Shown piece after piece: positions 1 through 9,399 of a stretch of 64,000 bases of DNA; within the stretch, counting starts at the first letter, position 1; each line of letters opens with the position of its first letter. A model generated the notes under the pieces. It saw only the letters and a program-made list of their open reading frames with translations, had not been told where the DNA came from and did no database searches. Source of the DNA: Aurantiochytrium sp. KH105 (taxonomy: Eukaryota > Sar > Bigyra > Thraustochytrida > Thraustochytriidae); assembly GCA_003116975.1 (NCBI GenBank), contig BGKB01000003.1, positions 434,001-498,000 of the forward strand, in the 5' to 3' direction. A program made the translations under genes and the position numbers.

Positions 1-674
1 CCAACAATAAAAAGCCCAAGTTAACAATCGGACGCGGACACGCCATTCACAAACAGCAGCAACAAACCAAAGCCCGTCAATAAGCAAGGCCCCTCGAGGC
101 CCGCTCGGAGCTCTGTTGATCGATCGGTGGATCCCGTGGTATCGGTCTTCATCGACGCGATTGATCGCGCACCAGCAGAGCTACCACGCTCGACGAGGAG
201 ACCCGGCACGAGCATCTCGCTTTTTCACGAAGCTGGACGCGCGACATCATGGTCGCCAAGACCTTGGTTCGCTCGGACGGGCGACGGCGATGCCGAGCGC
301 GGCAAAATCGTGCACGTGCGTGGGCGCGTGCTCTATAGCTTAGCAAGCTAGCTAGGGACTAACTGTAAGCAAGGAAGGGGCGGAGCCCCGGCGGTTGGTT
401 TGCCAGCTGGCACGCGATGAGCAGAAGCGACACACCGCGGCGCTGCCGGCAGCGGCTGGGCACGTGCGCGCACAGACGCGTGGGCGAGCGGGGAGCGGGC
501 GCGAGAGCGGACAACTAGCTCCCTGGTTTTGGCAGAGAGACGCAAGGAAGACCAAAAGCGCAGGAGAGAAGACTCGACTCGCGTTGACTTAGCGTGTAGG
601 CGCGAAAAAGGCACGCGACGAACGAACGGTGATTCGCGGGGAGGACAAGTCTTGATGCAGAGAGCTGAAGCAGG
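1..674. other. Upstream region of the first GT32 gene, no gene seen
   Basis: There is no open frame with a convincing protein composition; the short frames are arginine/alanine/serine-rich as expected from GC-rich noncoding DNA. An AATAAA lies at 6-11 and could be the 3' end of a gene to the left. The stretch just before 675 is purine-rich and is probably the 5' UTR of the glycosyltransferase. Confidence 0.5.
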
Positions 675-1829
675 ATGAAGTGCGCGATTGGAAATCAGGG
701 ATCAAAACAGGATGGCCTCTGGGAGCGCTGGAAATCAAGAAACTGGGTGACGTGTCATCCGAGAGTAACAATATGTCACCCGAGCTCCAGGTTTTCTGCC
801 AAGATTTTTCTCGCCGTGCTGTTCGGCGTGTGTCTCGGGATAAGTATCACCTCGATAATCTTTTTCGATCTGAGCGGCATCGTAACGAACACTGTAATTC
901 AAATGCCGAGTACTTTTGACCGCAGCCTCGATTTCGTTTGCAAGAAAAACGGAGACACAATCCTGCCTTTTTTCACACCTGCACGTGTTCCCAAGCCTAA
1001 AGCGCAAATTCCTCGACGTCTTTTCACTACAGGTAAAACTCGTGCTGTTGGCCCTGCCATGTGCAAGTCCATCCGACGTTTGCTGAACATGAATCCTGAA
1101 TGGGACTTTTACATGTTTGGCGACGCTGACATCGTCGCGTATCTTGAGCACTCCAACTATAAAATCTTGCGGCCTCTTTATGAGATTGTCGCGACGGGCG
1201 CTATTCGCGCCGATCTTTGGCGCTACCTCATCATTTATGACTATGGCGGCGTGTATTTTGATATTGACGCGTGGGCCTGGGCCCCTCTGCGTAATTTCAT
1301 ACCTGAAGATGTTGCAGTGGTCACCTCAAGCATGACTGCAGGTCTACTTTGCCAGTGGGCGCTCATATATCGACCGGGCCATTTCATCATGTCTGCCACA
1401 GCAAAAGAGGCATTTCAGAGCGTGCTTCGCGTGGTGACGGGTGAGGAAGATTGGAAGATTCACGAATACGAGTGGAAAGAAAAGGTCACTGGGCCGCCAG
1501 CTTTGTCCAGGGCTTTTGAACGGACGAGCAAGCTGGTCAGAGGCCGTCCAGAAGACAAAATGATCATGTATCTTAACGACGAATTCGGCCATCAGATGCG
1601 GAATCGTTATGGAGAACTGAATCCGGAAAAGTATGCAAAGAAGACTGATTCACTCGAGGACGCTCATTGGGGAGACTACAGCAAGTCCATGTTTTACCCA
1701 GACATTGATCGAGAGCGCTTCGTAAAGGAAAAGGAGGTGTGGATGGAACGGATCGGCAAACTTTTCTCTGACGTTGAAAGCGGGCCCATCGTTTACCTTG
1801 ATGGGCCAGAGACTTTCATCACTAGCTAG
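675..1829 (+). CDS. GT32 (OCH1-like) glycosyltransferase, tandem copy 1
   Basis: Predicted type II Golgi glycosyltransferase of 384 residues. A single hydrophobic segment at about residues 44-66 follows a basic N-terminus and would act as signal anchor. The lumenal part starts with IPRRLFTTGKTR (OCH1-like IPK/R..HQ-type region), then IRADLWRYLIIYDYGGVY and the sugar-nucleotide-binding DXD motif as D196-I-D198 in YFDIDAW, the hallmark of the Gly_transf_sug/DXD family that includes yeast OCH1 and inositol phosphoceramide mannosyltransferases. The donor is probably GDP-mannose or UDP-galactose; the sequence does not decide this. It is followed 205 bp downstream on the same strand by a close paralogue and lies next to a GH38 mannosidase. 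The ATG at 675 is the first in frame and leaves a normal-length cytosolic tail. Confidence 0.88.
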   Translation: MKCAIGNQGSKQDGLWERWKSRNWVTCHPRVTICHPSSRFSAKIFLAVLFGVCLGISITSIIFFDLSGIVTNTVIQMPSTFDRSLDFVCKKNGDTILPFFTPARVPKPKAQIPRRLFTTGKTRAVGPAMCKSIRRLLNMNPEWDFYMFGDADIVAYLEHSNYKILRPLYEIVATGAIRADLWRYLIIYDYGGVYFDIDAWAWAPLRNFIPEDVAVVTSSMTAGLLCQWALIYRPGHFIMSATAKEAFQSVLRVVTGEEDWKIHEYEWKEKVTGPPALSRAFERTSKLVRGRPEDKMIMYLNDEFGHQMRNRYGELNPEKYAKKTDSLEDAHWGDYSKSMFYPDIDRERFVKEKEVWMERIGKLFSDVESGPIVYLDGPETFITS

Positions 1830-2034
1830 CGCAACGTAGAATTGTACCAAATAAGAGCTCTTAGCTCACTTTGGAATTAGATTTCGATGTGACTCGTGCG
1901 TCTACAACGTCGAATAACTTACGCAGGACGTTGAGTGGAATGATGGGTCAGCGATTAGACTCGTGGTCGCGTCACGACAATCATGAATATCCCACCTAAC
2001 GGCGAAAATTTCTAAAAAGAAAAAGAGAAGAAAA

Positions 2035-3378
2035 ATGGAAAAGAAATTCAAGCAAGGAAGGATTGTAAAAGCCGCTCGGCGCCGCGGTGGGTCGCTCATC
2101 GAAAGGGCTTCGCGGCGAGCCGGACAGCTTCGCCTCGCTGAGGAAGACACGCGCGGCTCGCAGCGTAGAGCCAAATCCACTATAATTGACTGCGTGAGAG
2201 AGAGAGGAAGAAGGAAAAAGAAAGCGTTTGTCCCGAGAAAAGTGATGGCTACGCGCGGCGAGAAACTCGGCCAAGCATCGATGAGCGACGCCTTTTTGGC
2301 GCACGGTCGAGCGCAAAGGATCATGCGTCGGTTATTCACCAAGGATGCTGCCAAGTTTTTTCTTGCCGTGCTGCTCGGCGCGTGTCTTGGCGTAAGTTTC
2401 TCATCGATAAAAGTTGTTGATTTGTGCAAAGTCGAGAAAATCACTCCAAATGAGACGCCGCTACTCCATCGCAGTCCCGAGCTCTTTTGTAACGAGAATG
2501 GAGACACGATTCTGCCCTTCTTTACTCCAGCAAGTGCGCACAAGCCTGAAGCGCGCATTCCACGACGTCTTTTCACGACAGGGAAAACTCGTGCTGTTGG
2601 TCCTGCCATGTGCAAGTCCATCCGACGTCTGCTGAACATGAACCCTGAATGGGACTTTTACATGTTTGGAGATGACGATATTGTCGCATATTTGCAGCAC
2701 TCCAGGTATAAAAGTTTGCAGCCTCTCTTTGACATCGTTGCGACGGGCGCAATTCGCGCCGATCTTTGGCGATACCTTGTCATGTTTGACTACGGAGGCG
2801 TGTATTTCGACATTGATGCATGGGCCTGGGCTCCACTGCGCGACTTCATACCCAACGATGCCGCGGTTGTTACAACGAGCATGACTGCAGGTCTGCTTTG
2901 TCAGTGGGCGCTCATGTACCGTCCGGGCCATTTCATCATGTCGGCAGCAGCAAAAGAAGCCTTCCAAAGCGTGCTGCGTGTAGTGACGGGCGAGGAAGAC
3001 TGGAAAAGACACGAATTCGAATGGAAAGAGACCGTCACCGGGCCGCCAGCTTTATCCAGGGCGTTCGAGAGGACGAGCAAGCTCATTCGCGGCCGTCCGG
3101 AGGATAGAGTAATCATGTATCTCACCAACAACTTTGGTGGCAAAATGCAGAATCGCTTTGATGAAATCAAAAAGGAGCAACAGGCAAAGCAGGATGGATC
3201 CGCAGGGAATGCCCTATGGACAGACTCGAGTGTGTCGCTGTTTCACGTCAACGCGGACCGGAAGCGCTTCATCGCGGAAAAGAAAATGTGGATGGAGCGC
3301 ATCAATCGACTTTTACCCGACGTAGAAAGTGGCCCCGTCGTCTACCGTAAAGGCCCGGAGAGCTTTATCACCAACTAG
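2035..3378 (+). CDS. GT32 (OCH1-like) glycosyltransferase, tandem copy 2
   Basis: A tandem duplicate of the preceding gene (447 residues from the first ATG). The catalytic part aligns from end to end with copy 1, including IPRRLFTTGKTR, IRADLWRYLVMFDYGGVY and the DXD motif D259-I-D261 (YFDIDAW). The hydrophobic anchor is at about residues 108-128. The N-terminus is uncertain: ATG 2035 has a good context (A at -3, G at +4) but adds about 70 very basic residues missing from copy 1; ATG 2245 (MATRGEKLG) or 2281 would give a cytosolic tail like that of copy 1. A stretch around 2563-2670 is almost identical in DNA to 1014-1121 and differs only at silent sites. Likely a Golgi transferase acting on the same or a related glycan as copy 1. 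Confidence 0.87.
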   Translation: MEKKFKQGRIVKAARRRGGSLIERASRRAGQLRLAEEDTRGSQRRAKSTIIDCVRERGRRKKKAFVPRKVMATRGEKLGQASMSDAFLAHGRAQRIMRRLFTKDAAKFFLAVLLGACLGVSFSSIKVVDLCKVEKITPNETPLLHRSPELFCNENGDTILPFFTPASAHKPEARIPRRLFTTGKTRAVGPAMCKSIRRLLNMNPEWDFYMFGDDDIVAYLQHSRYKSLQPLFDIVATGAIRADLWRYLVMFDYGGVYFDIDAWAWAPLRDFIPNDAAVVTTSMTAGLLCQWALMYRPGHFIMSAAAKEAFQSVLRVVTGEEDWKRHEFEWKETVTGPPALSRAFERTSKLIRGRPEDRVIMYLTNNFGGKMQNRFDEIKKEQQAKQDGSAGNALWTDSSVSLFHVNADRKRFIAEKKMWMERINRLLPDVESGPVVYRKGPESFITN

Positions 3379-3681
3379 ACCGGATCTGCAATATTTACAA
3401 TCGTAGGACGGGAAATCTTTGGCATAACGTGCTAATTATATCATTGCATAAGGATAAACAGCCTCTGAGATACTGAAACAGAGGGGCTGGGGCCTCGATT
3501 CTATAAAGCAAGATAATTTTGGCGTTGAGACGAATCCTTGCATAAATTTTACCCAATCGCTCAAGTTGCCAGCCGAAGACACGTGGCCGTGCTTCTACTT
3601 TCATTTTATAGCAACTTCTTCTTTCATTTGTCAAGATAAGTTTGAGTGGCATTAGATGCGCGTGAAAGAAGCCATCTGCTC
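3379..3681. other. Convergent 3' region, GT32 copy 2 / GH38 mannosidase
   Basis: A 303-bp gap between two converging coding regions. It is more AT-rich than the genes and has no frame with coding character. It should contain both 3' UTRs and polyadenylation sites. Confidence 0.6.
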
Positions 3682-6600
3682 TTAGATATCAACAATGCCG
3701 GAGGCATGAGGTGCAAAGCGCAGAACAAAGGTTCGAATCTGCATGGGTCCCATCTCCACGGTCATGGTGTCGCGGAGGAAAGGACGACGCGCGGGCTCCT
3801 GTATGCTGGGGCTCTCATCTTTGTTCAGACGCCAGTTGAACTTTGGTTTGTCCTCGATACGCATGTTCCCTGTCACTGTCGTTTCGTATGCTTCCACGAG
3901 GCTGCGGCTCTTAAAGAGATCGACCAAAGAGACATTGACAGGCAAGGACAGCTCATCGTGCTCGTCGACACTGTAAATGTGCTGCAACCGAATCAGTAGC
4001 GTGTTCGCCCCGAGAGATGCTTCGTAGTTGTCGCAGACGGAGAGAAGCCGAACCATCGGAGGAAGCTCGTCCGCGAGAAGCCCCGGGCCTCCTAACGATG
4101 TTGCCAGTGCGCTTTGCGACTGTGCGGCAGAAAAACTTAGCATAGGTGGGAAATGCAGGCGATCCGCCGCGAGGCGACGCGTGGCATTGGCTCGCATAGG
4201 CGTGTCGAACACAAGATGATGCACACCGCGAACGACAAGACCAGAACAGTGGCAAGTCTTGTCGCTCCCGCCATTGCACCCGCACATAGTCTCGTTCAGC
4301 GACTCCTTGACGCCCTTGTTGTCATCATGCAGCACGCGGCGATGAACCATGAGCTCGACTTCACCGCCATGCAGAGAAGTTCCACCTTGTGTGGAGTCGG
4401 TTACGACGGTGAATTGAGCCCGTCTCGGCTCGGTGATTGAAATCATCGATCCGACTGGGTAATAGTTGCCTGCCACATGCTCATCGGATATGTTTCGCGG
4501 TGCTGGGTACGATGCTGGGTGCTGATCACGAACACGAGCCTGCATTTCCAAGCCATTGGAGTCTGTCGAGAAGGCCTCATCAGAGTCCAGGTCCGTGCTG
4601 TACCTTACAATGACTTCCTTGCCCACATTGTCTTCAATGGGAATCGGTCCCACTGTATACTCGACCTCCACGTATGGCGAGTTCGTGGTGAGACGAATGA
4701 CGTGCGAAACCCAATCCGAGAGCTTTTGGCGCACCTCCGTCACAAGGGGCCCGTGATGGATCGATGTGCACGCTGGCCGACTCGAGCGTGTATAAACAGT
4801 ACCTTCTCTTTGTGCTCGAGAGCTGGTGTTGTTGGAGATGATTGTCACATTCTCTGAGGCGGGACGGAAGAGGTATGCGCCCGAGATGGCCCCTTCTTGA
4901 CATCCTGTCTCGGTACAGGATTTCGCGGCGGACTCGTAGAAACCCCATGTAATTGTCAAGTTAGTCGCGACGTTTGTCTGTTTGTTCAGAATGCGGCGAA
5001 GCGCGCCCGAGTCGACATCAAATTCGAGACGGAACCAGTTTGACTCCACGTGCTCGAGGGCTTGCGTGCCGAGACACGAGCCTTCATTGCTTTGAGTCTC
5101 GGTGGTATTTGCTGCATGACTTGAACGTTGATGCGCAATGCTCGACTTTCGTGCTTTCTGATTGCTTTTTCTTGAAGCAGGCGTAGTGTTCGGCTCTTGT
5201 GACCTTTGAAGAGTGTTATTCCTCATAGCATTCGCGATGCTCTGCTTTCGCGCGTCTTGCGTACTTTGTCGCGCATGCCGGTATTGCGTTTCAGGCACAT
5301 GCTCAACGTTGATCACCGAGGCTTGCATTGGAGGCAAGTCCACCTGAATGAGAAGATTATGCGTGGCATTATTGAAAAGACGATCCATTTCATGCGCGTA
5401 CTGCTCTTCACTCATACCGTAACGATTAATGTATAGCTGAGGAAGTGCACGCGTCGCCGCATCAATAGGAACAAGTTGTGTGAATAGCTCTTGGCCCGAA
5501 TACTTGGCCCGGAAACTCCCATTGTCTGGTCGAACCGGAATCGACGCGATGAAACCTGTGTGCGGTGTCGAAAGCGGGTTCCATGCCACGATTGTGAATG
5601 ACACACCGTCTGCATCAGTCGTACGCGAGCAGAGAGAGATGTTGAGTGCGGGGCAAAATGTGAGATTGGCAATGCCTGTGAGCCGCTGCAGGGCAAGTGA
5701 GATTCCCGTGTCGAGCTGCTCGCGGGCTTCGGAAAGACGCTGCGCGTAGTCGTTTGCAACGGCCTGCTTTTCGGTTCCGGAAATACCGTCGTGATGCATG
5801 GAGAGCGCAAGGGCAGACTCGAAAGAGTCTGTAAAGGACGTGCCGACGTGGGGCCCATGGCGAACTTGCACTTCGGGCACAGTCCTCACATTTGCAGCGA
5901 ATGCGATTTGGCGAGCTGTTTGCAGCAGCGCCGAGCTTTTACGAATAAGTCGCTTGATCGCGACGCGACTCGCAAAGTAGCCAGTCCAGTACATGTGTGG
6001 CTTCTCGTGCAACGGCATGAGATCGTCCTCGCGGACGGACCACGTCACAGTTTCCACCGCATAGAGCGCTCGCACGTAGTCGAGTGGCGTCGAATATGAG
6101 ATTTGCACGCGTCCGTCTGCGTTGACCGCACGAATAATTTTATCAAGACTCGTGAACCACGTTCCGGCATTTTTGAAAGAAAAATCCTTGCCGCAGGCCC
6201 ACATGATGTGGCGCGTACGGTAATCAGCCGCCTGCAGCTGTGCATTCTGCACGGTACGATCAACCCAGACCTGGATATTGTAGTCGTGTCTCTCTGGATT
6301 GTCCACAACTGTGGCGGCCTGAGCGTAGTCCTCGAAATCCACGGGACAGTTGTACATGCCTTGGCCGGTTCGGCCCCAAATCTCGCCCCCAAAGGTGTCA
6401 GCAGCGGCGCCGTGGCTTCGGCTTCCGCGCCAGACGTATTCGAGCTGTTGCGAGCGTCTGCGTGCTTCGCGGTCCTCTGCATTCATGCGAGCCCAAAACA
6501 TGGCGGGCATGCCCGCCTCGGCACCGAGTAGCCAGGCCTGTGTGTTGGTGTGTCCAAAAGGGTCGACCTGCCAGGTGACGCTTGGCGCAGCGTCGGGCCC

Positions 6601-7035
6601 AAATGTTTTGAGAATGAATTGATGTCCTCGTGTTGTCTGGTCAATCATTTCCAAAGCCAGAGGTGCAGCCTCGTCGTGCATGCACCAGCCCCCATTGAGG
6701 AATTGCAGACGCCCCTCCTTGACAAGCTGACGCACATCAGCGCGCGTGGCGTTGTTCTGTTCCTCCCACCATCTTGAAAAGAAGGCCATTTCCACATAGT
6801 TGAATTTGCGCTTCGGCTCCCGCCTCAGGCTGTCCACCACGGTGTCAAGAATATAGCGAACCTCCATCTCAAAGTACTGGTCCACGGTCATGATCCACCC
6901 CGTATCATCATGCGTGTGCGCAACCACATGAATATGAATGCGGTCATCATCTGCGTCTCGCGTCGATTGAGCTCGCAGTGATTGAGTCGCCAGGAGCACA
7001 GCCGCCAGGAGCAAACTGCGCAAGACCTTGGTCAT
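3682..7035 (-). CDS. Class II alpha-mannosidase (GH38, lysosomal-type)
   Basis: Glycoside hydrolase family 38, 1,117 residues, the usual length for lysosomal alpha-mannosidase. The N-terminus is a clear signal peptide (about residues 1-24, cleavage after RAQS). The catalytic domain starts with HVVAHTHDDTGW (zinc ligands H42 and D44), has the nucleophile D158 in WQVDPFGHTN and the second histidine site in MHHDGISGT (H414/H415), so all expected zinc and catalytic residues are present. A Ser/Gln/Asn-rich insertion at about residues 590-660 (QSTQDARKQS onward) interrupts the start of the C-terminal beta domains. It should trim alpha-linked mannose from N-glycans or wall mannans in the lysosome/vacuole, Golgi or outside the cell. 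It lies among mannosyltransferase-like genes and is divergent from the third GT32 gene. No retention signal is evident. Confidence 0.96.
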   Translation of the reverse strand: MTKVLRSLLLAAVLLATQSLRAQSTRDADDDRIHIHVVAHTHDDTGWIMTVDQYFEMEVRYILDTVVDSLRREPKRKFNYVEMAFFSRWWEEQNNATRADVRQLVKEGRLQFLNGGWCMHDEAAPLALEMIDQTTRGHQFILKTFGPDAAPSVTWQVDPFGHTNTQAWLLGAEAGMPAMFWARMNAEDREARRRSQQLEYVWRGSRSHGAAADTFGGEIWGRTGQGMYNCPVDFEDYAQAATVVDNPERHDYNIQVWVDRTVQNAQLQAADYRTRHIMWACGKDFSFKNAGTWFTSLDKIIRAVNADGRVQISYSTPLDYVRALYAVETVTWSVREDDLMPLHEKPHMYWTGYFASRVAIKRLIRKSSALLQTARQIAFAANVRTVPEVQVRHGPHVGTSFTDSFESALALSMHHDGISGTEKQAVANDYAQRLSEAREQLDTGISLALQRLTGIANLTFCPALNISLCSRTTDADGVSFTIVAWNPLSTPHTGFIASIPVRPDNGSFRAKYSGQELFTQLVPIDAATRALPQLYINRYGMSEEQYAHEMDRLFNNATHNLLIQVDLPPMQASVINVEHVPETQYRHARQSTQDARKQSIANAMRNNTLQRSQEPNTTPASRKSNQKARKSSIAHQRSSHAANTTETQSNEGSCLGTQALEHVESNWFRLEFDVDSGALRRILNKQTNVATNLTITWGFYESAAKSCTETGCQEGAISGAYLFRPASENVTIISNNTSSRAQREGTVYTRSSRPACTSIHHGPLVTEVRQKLSDWVSHVIRLTTNSPYVEVEYTVGPIPIEDNVGKEVIVRYSTDLDSDEAFSTDSNGLEMQARVRDQHPASYPAPRNISDEHVAGNYYPVGSMISITEPRRAQFTVVTDSTQGGTSLHGGEVELMVHRRVLHDDNKGVKESLNETMCGCNGGSDKTCHCSGLVVRGVHHLVFDTPMRANATRRLAADRLHFPPMLSFSAAQSQSALATSLGGPGLLADELPPMVRLLSVCDNYEASLGANTLLIRLQHIYSVDEHDELSLPVNVSLVDLFKSRSLVEAYETTVTGNMRIEDKPKFNWRLNKDESPSIQEPARRPFLRDTMTVEMGPMQIRTFVLRFAPHASGIVDI

Positions 7036-7792
7036 GATTTCTCTTTCTTGCCCCTTGAGACGAAGGAAGAAAGCGAGCGAACTCTGCAGGTCGTGAACGC
7101 TCCCTTCTCCCGGCCCGTCTCTCTTCTTTCGATCCAGATCTCTGGCGAGCTGGAGCTCGAGCTCGAGCGCGTCGTGCCTCGTCTCGTCTCGCCTCGCCTC
7201 GCTACGCCAAGATATTTATCCAAATCGGTCTGCCACTCCCCCTATAGACTAACGGCGCTTTTCTCCTTGTGACGAGATTTTCCCTTGCAATCGGGCAGCG
7301 AGCGGGCCAGATAGATGTTGGGCTTCTTTCTCCTCGTTGGGCTTTGGTTCTACTTTGCCCCTTGCGCGTCTGCGGCTTCGGCTGCTTTCGCTCGCACGCT
7401 TGGACTCGTTCTTGTTTGTGCCAGCCTTCGTCGAATCAACGATGACGGTATGGCGTGGTATGATATAGTTTGGTATGGTGTAGGTTTCTGCCGCCCAGTT
7501 GGGCCTAAAATAATGAAGGCAAGCCAAGCCAAGGTAAATAGCACGAAAGAGCAATCCAAGGTGGCAACGCGACGGCCCACCGCGGCAGGCGCCCATTGCG
7601 GCGGGCGTCCGCGAGCAGGTAGGCGCCAGCGAAGGGACAAGGAAGCAGGGGTTACAGATTCGCGCCACGCGGGGTTGACACTCTTAAGGTGAGCGAGCAG
7701 GAGTCAGTACTCAAAAGGGGACCGATCAGTGTTCGTTGAGTGCATACCTTGCTTTGGCTGGGCTCACAGACCGTCGCTTTTGGTGAGAGAGG
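7036..7792. promoter_or_regulatory. Divergent promoter region, GH38 mannosidase / GT32 copy 3
   Basis: 757 bp between two divergent starts. It holds a run of TCTCG/GCCTC pentamers at about 7175-7201 and a TATA-like element at 7211-7221 (reads GGATAAATATC on the minus strand), about 180 bp before the mannosidase ATG. The short frames here have no recognisable protein character. A shared promoter is inferred from the arrangement. Confidence 0.45.
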
Positions 7793-9112
7793 ATGCTGCG
7801 AGAACGGCAAAGACAAGCCCTGTCTACGTTTGTGCGTGCCAAGCGCGCGAGACTCGGGCTTCTTTGTGTCGCAACCCTCGGCTTGATCTATTTCTTTTCA
7901 ACATTTTATTTCGTAAACACTGTCGCAAATGCGCCATCTGCGCTCGAGTCCTGTCAGCCATGGCCGGAATGCGGAGATGCGTTCCGTGAGGAGCTCCACG
8001 ATACTCTCCGGAATGAGCTCCCCGATTGTGCATTCGAGTCGAATTGTGAAACCCTAGCGGACAAACTTGCTACGCTCTCCATGAGTCTCGAAAAGGAATT
8101 AGCCAGTGCGAGTGTGCAGGATCTGGAGACTTTTCTCCGCATGCACTCTACCAAAAATTTCTTGGCTCGTCTGGAAGGTCGAAATTCACCCAAGGTCGAC
8201 CCTCGCAGGAAGCCGCTCGTCTGCACAAGAGGAGATACAGAGATTCCGTTTCACATGCCGGCACTCGTCACGGAAGAACGCCTGCCGTCCACTATTCCGC
8301 GTCAGCTTTTCTTTTCCGGCCGCACCCGAGTCATCAATAGACCACTCTGCGAGAATTTCCAGCGGATTCAGTATTTGAATCCAGAGTATGACATTTACTT
8401 TTTCGACGACGACGAGGTTAACCGCTTTATCGACAAAAGCGAATTCGCAGCCATTCGGCCTCTTCTCGATACCATTTTGACCGGGGCAATCAGAGGCGAT
8501 ATCTGGCGATACTTGGTGCTGCTCAAGTTTGGCGGTGTTTACTGCGACATGGATGCTCGCTGGGAAGGTCATCTTCGCGACTTTATTCCGCGCGACGTGG
8601 AGATAGTATCAGCGGGAATGCCAGATGGCGCCCTTTCTCAGTGGTTCATGGTCTTTGCGCCGGGACATCAGATCATGGCCAAAGCCGCCGAAATCTCTTT
8701 AAGTCGCCTTGTCGGGCTCCTCTGCAAGGGTCCTGAGGCGCAGTGGGAGTATAAGGAAAAGAAATTCATCTCGGGTCCCCCAGTTCTTCAAGAAGCCTTT
8801 CTTCAGGGACTCCCCGTCCTCTCGAGCGAGCAGAATCACGTGGAGAAAGACAAGATGCTTTACTTCCTGTCGCAAAACGTAAACGGCTTTCTCACGCATA
8901 ATTATGAGAAAGTGAAGGAGTCCACCAAAAGACAGAGCATTCATTGGCGAAATCAAGGGCAATCGGTCCTTCGCCCGGATCTCAATCGCGCTGCGTTTAC
9001 TTCCCCCGTTTGCACAGAGTGGAAGCGAGTGATCAAAAGCATGTTCGAAAGATATCTTCAGTTCGAGAGACGTCCGAATGTGACCTCTGTCGTGGATCTT
9101 CTCAGGTCTTAG
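7793..9112 (+). CDS. GT32 (OCH1-like) glycosyltransferase, divergent copy 3
   Basis: Third GT32 paralogue, 439 residues, more diverged than the tandem pair. A basic cytosolic tail is followed by one anchor helix at about residues 25-45 (RLGLLCVATLGLIYFFS). The stem is longer than in the other two and likely helical. The catalytic part has IPRQLFFSGRTR, IRGDIWRYLVLLKFGGVY and the DXD motif D252-M-D254 (YCDMDAR). Where the other two have WAWAPL after the DXD, this one has RWEGHL, which suggests a different acceptor or donor. It is predicted to be a Golgi type II transferase and probably shares its promoter with the GH38 mannosidase. The start at 7793 is the first in-frame ATG and gives a normal type II topology. 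Confidence 0.87.
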   Translation: MLRERQRQALSTFVRAKRARLGLLCVATLGLIYFFSTFYFVNTVANAPSALESCQPWPECGDAFREELHDTLRNELPDCAFESNCETLADKLATLSMSLEKELASASVQDLETFLRMHSTKNFLARLEGRNSPKVDPRRKPLVCTRGDTEIPFHMPALVTEERLPSTIPRQLFFSGRTRVINRPLCENFQRIQYLNPEYDIYFFDDDEVNRFIDKSEFAAIRPLLDTILTGAIRGDIWRYLVLLKFGGVYCDMDARWEGHLRDFIPRDVEIVSAGMPDGALSQWFMVFAPGHQIMAKAAEISLSRLVGLLCKGPEAQWEYKEKKFISGPPVLQEAFLQGLPVLSSEQNHVEKDKMLYFLSQNVNGFLTHNYEKVKESTKRQSIHWRNQGQSVLRPDLNRAAFTSPVCTEWKRVIKSMFERYLQFERRPNVTSVVDLLRS

Positions 9113-9399
9113 CTACTTTTAGAAAAGGGATCAAAGCAAGGACAATATTCTTTTCAATCATTTGAGCCCATCGACGCTCCCCTACCACCCGCACGCGCTA
9201 CGAATTCGTTTCTTCCTTTTTACTATTTCCAGAATCAAAAGAAGGGTGCGCACGCTACATGACATCCGCAGACGTCTACGCACAATTAATTGTCACGGAA
9301 AAACCTTCATCAAAACTACGACGTGGTCTTCCGTACTGTGCTAGTGCTGTCCAACATCTGGCATCTCGAGCTCTCACAATGCAGTCAAAGATTTTAGAT
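9113..9399. other. Convergent 3' region, GT32 copy 3 / ALG1
   Basis: A 287-bp gap between converging stop codons. It must hold both 3' UTRs. Nothing else is seen. Confidence 0.5.

Noticed and set aside
1902-2639. 245-codon minus-strand frame opposite GT32 copy 2
   Set aside because: Antisense shadow; part of it repeats as the antisense of copy 1 for the same reason.
3725-3745. GGTTCGAAT, a tRNA B-box-like word
   Set aside because: It lies in the GH38 coding region, and no acceptor stem or anticodon arm can be built around it. Other GTTCGA words also failed this test.
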